Below are positions 17,501-25,489 of a stretch of DNA of 64,000 nt, piece by piece (the stretch's first letter is position 1; each line of letters starts with the position of its first letter). Location: assembly GCA_016710335.1 (NCBI GenBank), contig JADJXQ010000003.1, positions 62,001 through 126,000 on the forward strand, in the 5' to 3' direction. Under the pieces are notes generated by a model, which was not told the DNA's origin, did no database searches, and saw only the letters and a program-made list of their open reading frames with translations. The DNA comes from Rhodospirillales bacterium (GTDB lineage Bacteria > Pseudomonadota > Alphaproteobacteria > Rhodospirillales > Defluviicoccaceae). The position numbers and the translations under genes are program-made.

Positions 17501-17776
17501 TTGAATAAGAATGAGCTTATCGCAGCAGTGGCGGACAGTGCAGGTTTGTCAAAGGGAGACGCGACCAAAGCCGTCGACAGCGTTTTCGCCGCGATCACCG
17601 ACGCCATGAAGAGCGGCGACGAGGTGCGGCTGACCGGGTTTGGGACGTTCATGGTGACGGATCGGGCGGCGTCGCAGGGCCGCAATCCGCGAACGGGCGA
17701 AACGATCCAGATCCCGGCGTCCAAGCAGCCCAAGTTCAAAGCCGGCAAAGGTCTCAAGGATTCGCTCGCGGACTGA
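17501..17776 (+). CDS. hup: DNA-binding protein HU
   Basis: A 91-residue histone-like protein that bends and compacts DNA as a dimer. The sequence NKNELIAAVADSAGLSK, the beta-arm GRNPRTGETIQIPASKQPKF and KAGKGLKD are typical of alphaproteobacterial HU. Translation starts at a TTG: an AGAAGGGG ribosome site lies 8 nt upstream, and reading further upstream adds unrelated sequence. Together with tig, clpP, clpX and lon it forms the conserved chaperone-protease-nucleoid block. Confidence 0.93.
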   Translation: MNKNELIAAVADSAGLSKGDATKAVDSVFAAITDAMKSGDEVRLTGFGTFMVTDRAASQGRNPRTGETIQIPASKQPKFKAGKGLKDSLAD

Positions 17777-17913
17777 CGCCGCCCAAGTAGTAGAGACGGG
17801 GCGACCGCCGTCGGGCCTCCCCGGGGGCCTCCCGTGACATGAGAGCGGTGCGACGATCGCCTGTGGAAGTCGGTGCTAGGGACCGGTAGTATCCCATTGC
17901 GCGCTGTCGGCGC

Positions 17914-17989
17914 GGGCGGTTAGCTCAGTTGGTAGAGCGCCACGTTTACACCGTGGATGTCGGCGGTTCGAACCCGTCACCGCCCACCA
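17914..17989 (+). tRNA. tRNA-Val (anticodon UAC)
   Basis: Acceptor stem GGGCGGT/ACCGCCC is complete, with discriminator A and encoded CCA. The anticodon arm CCACG/CGTGG encloses TTTACAC, giving UAC (valine GUA and wobble). D arm TTAGCTCAGTTGGTAGAGC and T arm CGGTTCGAACCCG are canonical. It lies 137 bp after hup and faces the intron-containing tRNA-Leu, which is on the other strand. Confidence 0.96.
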
Positions 17990-18097
17990 GTCGTTCGCCG
18001 CCGCACCGCGGAGGCCATGGACGATGCGCGACGGCGAGGGCCCGGCAGGTTCGCCCCGCGCGTCTTCGATGGTGAGCGGACCGTCGTCGACGAGCCT

Positions 18098-18430
18098 TGG
18101 TGCGGGCGGGGGGACTCGAACCCCCACGGGCTTGCGCCCAACGGATTTTCTTACCAGCTACGGCTTTCGCCGCCCTGTATCGGCGCCGCTAGCGCCGATG
18201 CGGTTTGTGGTCTGGACTATCCCTTCACCATACCCCGTGCCACGGTCCGGGGTTCAGGTGCTGCCCGTCTAGTCTCTACACCGTCCCGGCCGGAACGATC
18301 CATCCGGGCTTGGCTCGGGATTGCCATCTGACAGGTTCCCCCGAATTTGGGCAGTTCTACATCCCGCGTTTCCGCGAGTGCACTCAAAATTACTCAAGTC
18401 CGTTGCGTCTACCGATTCCGCCACGCCCGC
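18098..18430 (-). tRNA. tRNA-Leu (anticodon UAA), interrupted by a group I intron
   Basis: The 5' exon (18430-18396, 35 nt) has GCGGGCG and the D arm and ends CGGACTT; the 3' exon (18149-18098, 52 nt) begins AAAATCCGT and ends CGCCCGCACCA. Joined, they give a complete tRNA: acceptor GCGGGCG/CGCCCGC, anticodon stem ACGGA/TCCGT, loop CTTAAAA with anticodon UAA, variable arm GGGC-GCAA-GCCC and T arm GGGGG/CCCCC. The 246-nt insert falls after U34, the same position as the tRNA-Leu(UAA) intron of cyanobacteria and plastids. Apart from the insert it is an ordinary leucine tRNA with an encoded CCA. Confidence 0.95.
18150..18395 (-). ncRNA. Self-splicing group I intron (tRNA-Leu type, IC3-like)
   Basis: The intron begins after a U and ends in G, as group I introns do. 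P1 forms between exon ACUU and intron GAGU, with the U.G wobble at the splice site. Core strings are clear: GGCAATCCCGAGCCAAGCC (Q region), GTGTAGAGACTAGACGG (R region) and GGGATAGTCCAG (S region), where GACTA and TAGTC pair as P7. Peripheral hairpins include CGCG-GAAA-CGCG and a strong stem near 18175-18201. There is no internal open reading frame, so it has no homing endonuclease. The order and spacing closely resemble the cyanobacterial tRNA-Leu intron. Splicing is inferred from structure. Confidence 0.93.
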
Positions 18431-18490
18431 ATTCTTAGGTAGAGCGCCGCCCATAAAACCACCCTTGCGTGGTTTCCGCCACTATCATGA

Positions 18491-18700
18491 TCACAGCAAG
18501 GCCTTGAACGCTTCGGCACTCAGCCCCGCCTCCGCGACGATCCCGCCCATGGTATGAGCGTTGACCGGATCGCTGCGCGGGATGGTGAGGAATCGCGGGC
18601 CGTCTGACATAACGACGTGCTTGCGGCCCTCGCGAATGACGCGAATCCGGCCCGTCCCAGCGCACGAACCGCTCGGCGATGATTGCGAAATCTTGGGCAT
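18491..18700 (-). CDS. HicA-like toxin, N-terminal part apparently out of register
   Basis: A 69-residue open frame whose second half (REGRKHVVMSDGPRFLTIP then DPVNAHTMGGIVAEAGL) matches the conserved C-terminal part of HicA/YcfA-type mRNA interferases. Residues 6-18 do not look like the family, but the neighbouring frame over the same bases reads RRAVRALGRAGF, the expected helix, so two compensating single-base changes may have scrambled the N-terminus. Its partner hicB lies 1.2 kb upstream, separated by an IS630 element. Before insertion hicB would have ended about 6 bp from this start. Activity is doubtful. Confidence 0.55.
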   Translation of the reverse strand: MPKISQSSPSGSCAGTGRIRVIREGRKHVVMSDGPRFLTIPRSDPVNAHTMGGIVAEAGLSAEAFKALL

Positions 18701-18707
18701 CGGTTGC

Positions 18708-19896
18708 TAGTGACCCGACTCTGAAATGGCGACCAATAATCCTACAGTGCAGGCTCGGCGCGGTTCAAGGCGGCGCGGGCGCGCTGGATCTTTTCGAGGA
18801 TGGCGGCTCCCTCGGCTTTCCACGTGTAGGGGCGTGGATCGGCGTTGCGTTGGGCGAGATAGGCCTTGATGTCGGCGACCAACTCTTTCACCGAGGTGAA
18901 GCTCCCGGCACGGATGACGTCTCCGGTAAGGTCGGCGAAGAAGCGCTCGACCAGATTGAGCCACGACGAGGACGTGGGCGTGAAGTGCACGTGAAAGCGC
19001 GGGTGCCTGGCCAGCCAGGCCTTCACCTTTGCGTGCTTGTGGGTGGCGTAGTTGTCGACGATCAGATGGAGATCGAGGTCCTTGGGCGTCTCGCGGTCGA
19101 TCTGCTTGAGGAACCTGAGCCACTCGACGTGGGTATGGCGCGCCTCGGTGCGCGCGATGAGCTTTCCGACCAGCGCGTCGAGCGCGGCGAACAGCGTGAT
19201 CACGCCATGGCGCCTGTAGTCGTGGGTCATGGTGGCCGGACGCTTGGGCGCGAGCGGCAGCCCGGAGTTGCGTGCGCTCCAGGGCTTGGCACTGGCTCTT
19301 CTCGTCGCAGCACAGCACGAGCGCCTTCTCCGGCGGGTTGAGGTAGAGCCCGATCACGTCCCAGAACTTCTCCTCGAAGCTCGGGTCGTTGGAGAGCTTG
19401 AAGGTCCTGGTCACGTGAGGCTTCAAGGCGTTCTTCGACCAGACCCGCTGAACCGTGGAGGGCGAGACGCCCGCGTGGCGGCTCATGGAGCGCACGCTCC
19501 AGCGCTTGCGCGGCGCAGGCGGCCGGGTGGCCTCGGTCAGGACGCGCTCGATCTTCTCGGGCGGGATCGACGGCTTGCGACCGCGCCCCGGCTCGTCCTC
19601 GAGGCCCGAAAGCCCCTTGGTCTCGAAACGCTTCGTCCATGTCGATACGCGCTTGGGCGTCGTGCCCAGCCGCGCGGCGACCTCCACAACGCCAAGGCCT
19701 TCGAGCCTGAGGAGAACGATCGACGCGCGCTCCTTCGCCCGTGCCTCAATGCTTGTCGCCCGCGATCTGCGTTCGAGCTCCCCAACCACCTCCGGCTCCG
19801 CCGTGATCCGCTTGATCGGACGCGCCATTCGACTGATCCTCCCCGCATCGTGCATCGCGCAAGGATATTAGTCGACACTTTAGAAACAGTACACTA
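18708..19896 (-). mobile_element. IS630-family insertion sequence
   Basis: About 1.19 kb bounded by TA dinucleotides at 18708-18709 and 19895-19896, the target duplication of IS630/Tc1-mariner elements. The ends form an imperfect inverted repeat: starting from TAGTG, roughly two thirds of the first 32 bases match between the left end and the reverse complement of the right end. It carries a frameshifted DDE transposase. It sits precisely between hicB and hicA; the TA at the right end is part of the hicB stop codon TAG. Confidence 0.85.
18742..19828 (-). pseudogene. IS630-family transposase with a frameshift
   Basis: The N-terminal part has helix-turn-helix domains (VAARLGTTPKRVSTWTKRF) and the first catalytic Asp in VLCCDEKSQ. 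At about 19270 the frame slips after QALERTQ: one extra base is present compared with the usual QPGLPL. The remainder continues in the next frame from THDYRRHGVITLFAAL with the second Asp (HLIVDNYATHK) and the Glu (SSWLNLVERFF), to a stop at 18742. All DDE residues survive, so a single indel separates it from function; programmed frameshifting, known in some IS families, cannot be excluded. The start is an ATG at 19828. Confidence 0.8.
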
Positions 19897-20091
19897 GTGG
19901 GCGACTTCGACTTCCCGAACATCTTCGCCCGACAACGTCGTGGTGACGGCAGCGCGATATTCTGCAATTGCATCCCGGATATTTGCCATGGCCTCAACCT
20001 CGGTCCTTCCCTGGGACCAGCAACCCGGTAGCTCCGGGCAGTTGACACTGTATCCCTCATCGGACTGTTTAAGGACGACTCTGTACTTCAT
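19894..20091 (-). CDS. hicB: HicB-family antitoxin
   Basis: A 65-residue protein with the partial RNase H-like fold of HicB: MKYRVVLKQSDEGYSVNCPELPGCWSQG followed by EAMANIRDAIAEYRAAV. HicB proteins neutralise HicA mRNA interferases and may repress their own operon. The frame is intact and ends in TAG, whose TA is the IS630 target. The insertion separates it from the hicA-like gene, so coordinated expression is probably lost. The promoter should lie in the 180 bp between this gene and the divergent gene at 20271. Confidence 0.88.
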   Translation of the reverse strand: MKYRVVLKQSDEGYSVNCPELPGCWSQGRTEVEAMANIRDAIAEYRAAVTTTLSGEDVREVEVAH

Positions 20092-20270
20092 GGCTCACGT
20101 CTCCAGCACCGGAATGTAACCGGCGCTCCGATGACGAAGTTTGGCGGCAAAGTCGCGCTTGCGCAAGCACCACAGCGTGGCCGTCCACGTCGTCAGAAGA
20201 TCCCGACAACGGCGTGGCGGTTGCGAGGCGCGGCCGAGGCGCCACAGACTCGAAGGAGCGGCGCGGAACC

Positions 20271-20480
20271 ATGTGGACGAAGATCGGCTATGCCGTGACC
20301 GCGGCGTGGATGTTGTTCGTTGTGGTTTACACCGGCAGCGACCCGTCCCACCCATTGTTCTCGTTCATTTTCGTGGTGCCGCTGGCGGGGTGGATCACCG
20401 TCATCGCCGCCATCAAGATCGTCGCTGCGATACGCGCGAGAAAGCGCAATCGAGGTCGCAATAGTGAGCACCGTCAATAA
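20271..20480 (+). CDS. Small two-helix membrane protein, unknown function
   Basis: A 69-residue protein with two predicted membrane segments (about residues 5-18 and 28-52) and a basic, hydrophilic C-terminus (IRARKRNRGRN). An AAGGAG sits 12 nt before the ATG at 20271. Nothing in the sequence identifies a family. Its last 7 bp overlap the 3' end of the convergent gene on the other strand. Confidence 0.6.
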   Translation: MWTKIGYAVTAAWMLFVVVYTGSDPSHPLFSFIFVVPLAGWITVIAAIKIVAAIRARKRNRGRNSEHRQ

Positions 20481-20731
20481 GGGTCCGAATCGCGCTCCTC
20501 GCCGAGACCCATGACGCCGATAGCCATGCCGATGCTGCCGAAGGTGATGAACAGACCGAAGAACAGCAGACCCAGCGCCAGATACTTGTCCGGCGAGGCG
20601 AGGATCATGGTGCCGAGCCCCGCCATGTCGGTCCACAGGACCAACGCGCCGAAAACGAAGCCGCCGATGCTGCCGGCGAGCAGGTGCTTCAGCAGAAAGC
20701 CGATGACGTCCCGTTGATGCGGCAACAACAT
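20474..20731 (-). CDS. Small membrane protein, unknown function
   Basis: An 85-residue protein from the ATG at 20731 (MLLPHQRDVIGFLLKHL), with a glycine-rich first helix (LLAGSIGGFVFGALVLW) and a second (LALGLLFFGLFITFGSIGMAIGVM), ending in acidic residues. An upstream in-frame ATG at 20794 adds unlikely sequence. Similar small proteins are found in alphaproteobacterial genomes without assigned function. It lies downstream of the CinA-type gene on the same strand. Confidence 0.65.
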   Translation of the reverse strand: MLLPHQRDVIGFLLKHLLAGSIGGFVFGALVLWTDMAGLGTMILASPDKYLALGLLFFGLFITFGSIGMAIGVMGLGEERDSDPY

Positions 20732-20827
20732 GGGCAGTTCTCCACGTGCCGTTGACAAGTGGGATGTCATCCCGTCCAGGGCAACCGCTTCCATGCATCA
20801 GGAAACCGGAGTCGGCCGCGGCCTTTT

Positions 20828-21583
20828 TCAAACGGGATCTTCGACCGGTTCGGCCCCCGCCTGTCGGATCACCACGACGAGGTCCGCAGCGGCGGCGGCA
20901 AGGGTGGCTTCGTCGGTCGAGCGCATCACCAGGCTGGCCCCGATGCGGCCGCCGCGCACGAACGGGTAGCTGCCGATGGCAACATCCGGATGGCGTTCCT
21001 GCACACCGGCCAGCGGCCCTGCAATGGTTCCCTCCATCACGTACGCGGAAATGGTGCGGGAGTGCAATGGCTGGCCGCCGCGGAGGCGCGGCGCTATGCC
21101 GTCGAACATGGCCTGCATGATGCCGGGCACCCCGGGCAGCACGAACACGTTGTCCATCTGAAAGCCGGGCGCCCGGCTGACGGGGTTCTCGATCAGCCGC
21201 GCGCCCCGCGGCACGTTCGCCATCCTGAGGCGGGCCTCGTTCAGTTCGCTGTCCGCGTACTGCTGGTGCAGCCAAGCCAGCGCCTGCGGATCCTGCCACA
21301 GCGCGACCCCGAACGCTTCGGCGACCGCCGCGGACGTCACGTCGTCATGGGTCGGTCCGATGCCGCCGGTGGTGAATATGTAGTCATAGACGCTGCGGCA
21401 GGCGTTGACGGCAGCAACGATGGCGGTGGGCTCGTCGGCGATGACGCGCGCTTCCTGAAGCCTGATGCCGAGGTCGTTAAGGCGCACCGCCAGGAACGGC
21501 AGGTTGGCGTCACGCGTCCGCCCCGACAGTACCTCGTTGCCGATGACGATGACACAGGCGGTAATCACTTCAACTTTGGGCAA
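20828..21583 (-). CDS. CinA/MoaB-type molybdopterin-binding domain protein
   Basis: A 251-residue protein with the MoCF_biosynth fold of the CinA N-terminus: VIVIGNEVLSGRTRDAN, then FTTGGIGPTHDDVTSAAVAEAFG and the FVLPGVPGIMQAMF motif. It lacks the C-terminal deamidase domain of full CinA, as is common in Alphaproteobacteria. Family members bind molybdopterin-like nucleotides or act in pyridine-nucleotide repair; the substrate is uncertain. It ends a minus-strand run after mutT (gap 45 bp). Confidence 0.85.
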   Translation of the reverse strand: MPKVEVITACVIVIGNEVLSGRTRDANLPFLAVRLNDLGIRLQEARVIADEPTAIVAAVNACRSVYDYIFTTGGIGPTHDDVTSAAVAEAFGVALWQDPQALAWLHQQYADSELNEARLRMANVPRGARLIENPVSRAPGFQMDNVFVLPGVPGIMQAMFDGIAPRLRGGQPLHSRTISAYVMEGTIAGPLAGVQERHPDVAIGSYPFVRGGRIGASLVMRSTDEATLAAAAADLVVVIRQAGAEPVEDPV

Positions 21584-21628
21584 AGGTGATCCTCCCGTTC
21601 GGCGACGATGTCCGAAGCCCGCGAGCGG

Positions 21629-22102
21629 CTAAAGGTAGTCGCGCAGCATTGCGACCAGCGGCTTGTCGGCCGGCGGCATCGGCAGATCACCCATGCGGAG
21701 CGGCCGCAGCCAGCGCAGCCTTTGGCCCTCCTGCGGCGTCGGCGCGCCCTTCCACACCCGGCAGAGGTAGAGCGGCATCAGGAGGTGGAAAGCGTCATAA
21801 CGGTGAGACGCGAAGGTGAACGGCGCCAGGCAGCTCTCCGTGATGTCGACGGCGAGCTCTTCCCGGAGTTCGCGCACCACCGTCGCTTCCGGCGTTTCGT
21901 CGTCGTGCACCTTGCCGCCCGGGAATTCCCACAAGCCGGGCATGGATTTGCCGGCGGGCCGTTCCGCCACCAACACCCGACCATCCGCATCGACCAGCGC
22001 CACCGCAGCCACCAGGAGGATCGGCGCCGGTCCTGGCGCAGAAGACGGGATCTGCAGGCAACCCGATGCAGGGCCTAGAGGATCAGGAGCGGTAGTGGGC
22101 AT
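21629..22102 (-). CDS. mutT: NUDIX hydrolase, MutT-type 8-oxo-dGTP diphosphatase
   Basis: A 157-residue protein with the complete NUDIX box GGKVHDDETPEATVVRELREE (G-x5-E-x7-RE-x2-EE) preceded by GLWEFPG. MutT removes 8-oxo-dGTP from the nucleotide pool, preventing A:T to C:G changes. The chosen ATG at 22102 overlaps the end of argJ by 20 bp; a later start is possible because the first 27 residues are low-complexity. The gene follows argJ in what looks like a parvulin-argJ-mutT operon. Confidence 0.88.
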   Translation of the reverse strand: MPTTAPDPLGPASGCLQIPSSAPGPAPILLVAAVALVDADGRVLVAERPAGKSMPGLWEFPGGKVHDDETPEATVVRELREELAVDITESCLAPFTFASHRYDAFHLLMPLYLCRVWKGAPTPQEGQRLRWLRPLRMGDLPMPPADKPLVAMLRDYL

Positions 22103-23312
22103 TGATGTCGATGTAGGCGTGGGTCAGGTCGCAGGTCCACACGGTGGCGCGGCCGCCGCCGACGCCGACGTCGACGGCGATGTCGATCTCCGCCCCTCTC
22201 ATGTGGGCCGCAACCGGGCCTTCGTCGTAGTCTGCACGGCGGGCGCCGGCGTGGGTAATGGCGACACCGCCGATCCGTACGTCGATGCGGTCGCGATCGG
22301 CGCGCTCGCCCGACTTGCCGACGGCCATGACGATGCGCCCCCAGTTGGCGTCCTCGCCGGCGATCGCCGTCTTGACCAGGGGCGAGTTGGCAATGGCGAG
22401 CGCGATGCGCTTGGCGGCGGCGTGGTGTTCTGCGCCGGTGACGGTGATGGTGACGAACTTGGAGGCGCCCTCGCCGTCGCGAACCACTTTATGGGCGAGA
22501 TCAAGACAGAGCGCGCCGAGAGCCGTCCGGAAATCCGCCGCCCGCGCATCCTCGGCATCGGCGATGGGCGCGTGGCCGGCGGCGCCGGTGGCGAACATCA
22601 GCAGCGTATCGCTGGTGGAGGTATCGCTGTCGACGGTGATGCAGTTGAACGTGCGCTCCGCGGCATCGGTCAGCAAGGCCTGCAGCGCCGGCGGCGTGAT
22701 CTGCGCATCGGTGAATACGAACGCCAGCATGGTCGCCATGTCGGGCGCGATCATGCCGGAGCCCTTGGCGATGCCGTTGATGGTGACCGGCACGCCGTCG
22801 ATCTCGGTGCGGCGGCTTGCAGCTTTAGGGAACGTATCCGTGGTCATGATGGCTGAGGCCGCCCGCTCCCAGCCGTCATCACCCAAAGCCGCGGCGAGCG
22901 AGGCGACGGCAGCCGATATCCGCTGGTCCGGCAGCGGTTCGCCGATGACGCCGGTGGAGGCCTGCAACACGTGCTCCGGCCGGCAATTCAGTACCTCGGA
23001 AACCGCCGCGGCGAGCCTCTCCACCGAGCGGTCGCCGGCCTCGCCGGTGAAGGCATTGGCATTGCCGGAATTGACCAGCAGCGCCCGGGAGCGTCCGCCG
23101 CGCAACATCCGGCGGCACCAGAGGACCGGGGCCGATGCGGTCGCCGATCGGGTGAGGACGCCGGCGGCAGCGGTCTCGGGAGCAAGCTCGACCATCAGCA
23201 CGTCGTCGCGGCCCTCGTAGCGGACCGCACAGGACGCGGTCGCCAGGCGCACGCCGGGGATCGGCGGCAGTTCGGGTACGTCGGCCGGAGCAAGCGGCGA
23301 GACGGCGATCAT
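22083..23312 (-). CDS. argJ: Bifunctional ornithine acetyltransferase / N-acetylglutamate synthase
   Basis: Arginine biosynthesis: transfers the acetyl group from N-acetylornithine to glutamate and can also use acetyl-CoA. The precursor is cut autocatalytically before the nucleophilic Thr194 in GSGMIAPDMATMLAF, here intact, giving alpha and beta chains. 409 residues, normal length. Its ATG overlaps the stop codon of the upstream parvulin gene (ATGA), implying translational coupling. Confidence 0.95.
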   Translation of the reverse strand: MIAVSPLAPADVPELPPIPGVRLATASCAVRYEGRDDVLMVELAPETAAAGVLTRSATASAPVLWCRRMLRGGRSRALLVNSGNANAFTGEAGDRSVERLAAAVSEVLNCRPEHVLQASTGVIGEPLPDQRISAAVASLAAALGDDGWERAASAIMTTDTFPKAASRRTEIDGVPVTINGIAKGSGMIAPDMATMLAFVFTDAQITPPALQALLTDAAERTFNCITVDSDTSTSDTLLMFATGAAGHAPIADAEDARAADFRTALGALCLDLAHKVVRDGEGASKFVTITVTGAEHHAAAKRIALAIANSPLVKTAIAGEDANWGRIVMAVGKSGERADRDRIDVRIGGVAITHAGARRADYDEGPVAAHMRGAEIDIAVDVGVGGGRATVWTCDLTHAYIDINAHYRS

Positions 23313-24157
23313 TGCGCACCCGCCGGATCCGCCGTCTTGTCGAACCGCTCGATCTTGGCGTCCTTGCGCAGGTCTTCGAGGTAGGCCGCCCGGAACTCGC
23401 GGGCCATCTCCTGGCGGATCCGGTCCTCGACCTCGGCGAACGGCGCCGGTTTCGGCTTGCGGCGGTCCTCCACCTTGATGACGTGCCAGCCGAACTGGGT
23501 CTTTATGGGTGTTTCGGTGAACGACCCCGGCTTCAGAGCCGAAGCGGCGTCGCTGAACTCAGGGACCATTTGTCCGGGGAGGAAGTATCCGAGATCACCG
23601 CCGGCTTCCTTGGAGGGGCCGACGGAGCGCTCCTTCGCCAAGGTTTCAAAGTCGGCGCCCTTCTGCAGTTCGCCGATGATGTCCTTGGCGGTGGCTTCGT
23701 CCTCGACGAGGATATGGCGGGCGCGAATCTCCTCCTGATCCTTCGTGCCCCTGACCAGTTCATCGTAGCGCGCCTTGACCGCCGATGGCGTCAAATCCTT
23801 CTCCAGGCGCTTCTGCAGCAGCGCCTGCTCCAGCACCAGCTCCTCCATGAACCGCATCTGGTCTTTGATTTCGGGCGTCTGGTCGAGCCCCTGCCGGCGG
23901 GCCTCGTCTGCAAGCAGGCGCTGATCGATGCTCATCGTGATCAACATCGGCAAGGTGACGGTCGGCGGCGCCTCCCGCAACTGGGCCGGAAGCCGGCTTT
24001 CACTTCGCATCACGTCGGACGCCCGGATCTCCTCGCCATCGACCGTGGCCACCACCGGATCGTCGGCCGCGACGGCCGGAACCGCCGCCGCGGCGACCGT
24101 GATCGCCAGCGCCGCAACCCGGCTCAAACCGTTGCTCCGTTTCGAGAGAGGCCTCAT
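23309..24157 (-). CDS. Periplasmic parvulin-type peptidyl-prolyl isomerase (PrsA/SurA-like)
   Basis: A 282-residue secreted chaperone. Residues 1-31 form a signal peptide (ALAITVAAAAVPAVAA before DDPVVATVDG). A SurA-like N-terminal helical region follows, then the rotamase domain (about 145-235) with ARHILVEDEATAKDI, GGDLGYFLPGQMVPEF and TQFGWHVIKVEDRR. It should help fold outer-membrane or secreted proteins. It is the first gene of the run with argJ and mutT, a pairing common in Rhodospirillales. Confidence 0.92.
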   Translation of the reverse strand: MRPLSKRSNGLSRVAALAITVAAAAVPAVAADDPVVATVDGEEIRASDVMRSESRLPAQLREAPPTVTLPMLITMSIDQRLLADEARRQGLDQTPEIKDQMRFMEELVLEQALLQKRLEKDLTPSAVKARYDELVRGTKDQEEIRARHILVEDEATAKDIIGELQKGADFETLAKERSVGPSKEAGGDLGYFLPGQMVPEFSDAASALKPGSFTETPIKTQFGWHVIKVEDRRKPKPAPFAEVEDRIRQEMAREFRAAYLEDLRKDAKIERFDKTADPAGAQ

Positions 24158-24294
24158 CTCAGCGTTTCCTTTGCCGGCAGTGGGCGCTTGGCTTAAAATC
24201 GGACTTGGTGACGGCGATCATGCACAAACCGTCCGCCCGCACAAGCGCACCGCGTTCCCGTCATGGTTCGATGCCGAGTGGAAGGATACGCCTC

Positions 24295-25323
24295 GTGTCA
24301 TTGCCGAAACCGCTCGTCCGGGTGCTGTTCGCCGCTGGCGCAACCCTTCTGGCCGGCGCCGCCGTGGCGGAAGAGGCCGGGTCCGACAGCGGCGTGTTCA
24401 CGGCGCAATGGGAAAACGACCTGCTCGCCGGCACCGACCGGCACTACACCAACGGCATCCGCTTAAGCTACGTCTCGCCGGCGGTGCGCGACCAGCTTGC
24501 TTGGGCGGCGGACGCCTTGGAGTGGCTGTATCCGTTCGATCGGCGAGCCGACGCACGCTTCGGGGTCGCCTTGGGGCAGAGCATCTTTACGCCGGGCGAC
24601 ATCACCACGTCGGCGCTGATCGCCGACGACCGTCCTTACGCCGGGTGGCTGTACCTCGGTCTGTCGCTGCACGCCGAAGCGGCGCAACCGGTCTTGGGCG
24701 CCGATGTCGACTTTCTGGACACCCTGCAGATCAACCTCGGCGTCGTCGGACCATGGTCGTTGGCGGAGGAGACGCAGAAGTTCGTCCACGATCTGGTCAA
24801 CGGGCAGCGGCCCAACGGCTGGGACAATCAGCTCGACAACGAGCCCGGCTTCGCCCTGATCCTGGAACGGAAATGGCGGACGCCGCCGCTTACGTTCGCG
24901 GGCTTGGAAGCCGACGCCCTGCCGAGCGTGACTGCGAGCCTCGGAAACGTGGAGACTTCGGCGGGGCTGGCCGCGATGGTCCGTTTCGGCGACAACCTGG
25001 ACGTGGACTACGGCCCGCCCAACATCAGCTCCAATCTCACCGGCCGCGAGTTCTTCGAGCGGGTCACGGACGGCTTCGCCTGGTACGTGTTCGCCGGCGC
25101 CTCCGGGCGAGCGGTCGCCCACAACATCTTCCTGGACGGCAACACTTTCGAGAGCAGTCACAGCGTCGACAAGAAGTATGCCGTCGGCGACCTGCAGGCC
25201 GGCGCCGCCGTCGTTTTAGACAACTGGCGCCTCGCCTTCAGCTACCTGCTCCGCTCCAAGGAATTCGACGGCCAGGACGAACCCGACCGCTTCGGCGCCG
25301 TCAGTTTGTCGGTGTCGTTTTGA
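24295..25323 (+). CDS. LpxR-family outer-membrane protein (lipid A deacylase-like, DUF2219)
   Basis: A 342-residue predicted beta-barrel with a signal peptide (LFAAGATLLAGAAVA). The family signature WENDLLAGTDRHYTNG is present; in Salmonella LpxR the Asn-Asp pair (here N41, D42) is at the active site that removes the 3'-linked acyl chains of lipid A. The protein ends in Phe, as outer-membrane barrels do. The GTG at 24295 is chosen because AAGGA lies 8 nt upstream; ATGs further up lack one. It is divergent from the parvulin gene and 166 bp upstream of the lipoxygenase. Lipid A deacylation in this organism is inference. Confidence 0.82.
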   Translation: MSLPKPLVRVLFAAGATLLAGAAVAEEAGSDSGVFTAQWENDLLAGTDRHYTNGIRLSYVSPAVRDQLAWAADALEWLYPFDRRADARFGVALGQSIFTPGDITTSALIADDRPYAGWLYLGLSLHAEAAQPVLGADVDFLDTLQINLGVVGPWSLAEETQKFVHDLVNGQRPNGWDNQLDNEPGFALILERKWRTPPLTFAGLEADALPSVTASLGNVETSAGLAAMVRFGDNLDVDYGPPNISSNLTGREFFERVTDGFAWYVFAGASGRAVAHNIFLDGNTFESSHSVDKKYAVGDLQAGAAVVLDNWRLAFSYLLRSKEFDGQDEPDRFGAVSLSVSF

Positions 25324-25489
25324 GGCGGGTTTAGCATCCCGTGCGGTGGAGAAGGTTGCCGGGGTCGATGTTTGACAGATGCCGGCCGGAGCGATCCGCC
25401 GCTTCTTGATCGTCGGCCACATCGGGCGCGATATGCTAGCGTCAAGCCGTGTCGGGGGCACGATAGGGAAGAGGAAAGGGAGTGGAAAC

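Noticed and set aside
20095..20355. Minus-strand frame ending just before hicB
   Set aside because: It runs through the start region of the divergent membrane-protein gene, shows no family features and has a poor start, so it is treated as non-coding leader.
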